From positions 1-5,503 of the forward strand of contig CANHKH010000249.1 in NCBI GenBank assembly GCA_947460165.1: a stretch of DNA of 5,503 nt, in the 5' to 3' direction. Below the pieces are notes generated by a model that searched no databases, had not been told where the DNA came from, and saw only the letters and a list, made by a program, of their open reading frames with translations. Both the position numbers and the translations under genes were made by a program. This DNA is from Comamonadaceae bacterium. Lineage in GTDB: Bacteria > Pseudomonadota > Gammaproteobacteria > Burkholderiales > Burkholderiaceae_C. Of the stretch, positions 5,183 through 5,503 are shown piece after piece (position 1 is the first letter of the stretch; each line of letters begins with the position of its first letter).

Positions 5183-5503
5183 ATGAACGACGACTACATC
5201 CTCGAAGCCCAGGGACTGTCCAAACAGTTCAGGGGTTTTTACGCCGTCAAAGACGTGGACCTGCGGGTGCGCCGCCACGGCATTCACGCCCTGATCGGCC
5301 CCAATGGCGCCGGCAAGACCACCTGCTTTAACCTGCTCACCACCTTTTTGCGCCCGACGGCGGGCACCATCACTTACAACGGCAGGCGCATCGAGGCCAG
5401 TGATCCGGCCAGCGTGGCCGGCATGGGCCTGGTGCGCTCCTTTCAGATCTCTGCCGTCTTCGGCAAGATGAGCGTGCTCGAAAACGTGCGTGTGGCCCTG
5501 CAG
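5183..5503 (+). CDS. LivG-type ABC transporter ATP-binding protein, N-terminal fragment
   Basis: The frame is open for 107 codons from the ATG at 5183 to the window edge, so about two fifths of a usual 250-residue protein is visible. The Walker A motif is GPNGAGKTT (39-47). RSFQ (85-88) contains the Q-loop glutamine and is followed by FGKMSVLENV, the pattern of LivG-type subunits (compare RTFQ ... F-x-x-M-T-V-x-E-N-V). Walker B and the signature motif lie beyond the edge. It should hydrolyse ATP on the cytoplasmic face to drive import of the ligand caught by the binding protein encoded upstream. Y20 and A21-V22 in the A-loop region fit the family. The gene starts 13 bases after the dehydrogenase stop with no strong ribosome-binding site, so coupling within one operon is likely. 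The start is supported by the usual distance from the N-terminus to the first strand (YILEAQGLSK). Confidence 0.93.
   Translation, partial: MNDDYILEAQGLSKQFRGFYAVKDVDLRVRRHGIHALIGPNGAGKTTCFNLLTTFLRPTAGTITYNGRRIEASDPASVAGMGLVRSFQISAVFGKMSVLENVRVALQ

Noticed and set aside
1..5503. Mobile elements, CRISPR arrays, tRNA or rRNA genes
   Set aside because: No transposase or integrase motifs, terminal inverted repeats, spaced direct repeats or tRNA-like folds were noticed; the window is filled by ordinary chromosomal genes.

Overview
The window is GC-rich DNA with a strong preference for G/C at third codon positions. It has tightly packed catabolic and transport genes of a kind common in betaproteobacteria. 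The style of the branched-chain-amino-acid-type (Liv-type) binding protein suggests Burkholderiales, possibly Comamonadaceae. That placement is an impression from sequence style, not a database result.

Layout. Bases 1-105 (minus strand) hold the first 35 codons of an Hsp70/YegD-like protein that runs off the left edge. A 250-base divergent intergenic region (106-355) follows; it holds two overlapping perfect inverted repeats (261-290). A complete type I Baeyer-Villiger monooxygenase (BVMO) gene lies at 356-1978. A 228-base gap (1979-2206) contains a good sigma70-type promoter (TTGAAT, 17 bases, TAGCAT) and an operator-like imperfect palindrome on its expected start point. Then comes a compact plus-strand run with gaps of 40, 10 and 13 bases: a periplasmic Liv-type substrate-binding protein (2207-3427), an SMP-30/gluconolactonase-family lactonase (3468-4373), a short-chain dehydrogenase (4384-5169) and the start of a LivG-type ABC ATPase (5183 to the right edge). 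The permease genes and second ATPase expected of such a transporter would lie further right.

How the genes fit together. The enzymes suggest a route in which the dehydrogenase oxidises a secondary alcohol to a ketone, the BVMO inserts oxygen to give a lactone or ester, and the SMP-30 protein opens the lactone. The ABC transporter would import the compound or a relative. This has the logic of cyclohexanol/cyclopentanol degradation, but uses an SMP-30 beta-propeller where the known pathways use an alpha/beta hydrolase. It is inferred from gene families and neighbourhood; the substrate cannot be read from the sequence.

Points to look at: the BVMO fingerprint has its histidine one residue early with arginine in the usual place; the dehydrogenase lacks the usual tetrad asparagine and the glycine of NNAG; a GC-rich hairpin sits between the binding-protein and lactonase genes, and the lactonase has no visible ribosome-binding site; and the BVMO N-terminus is encoded by a 9-base tandem repeat.
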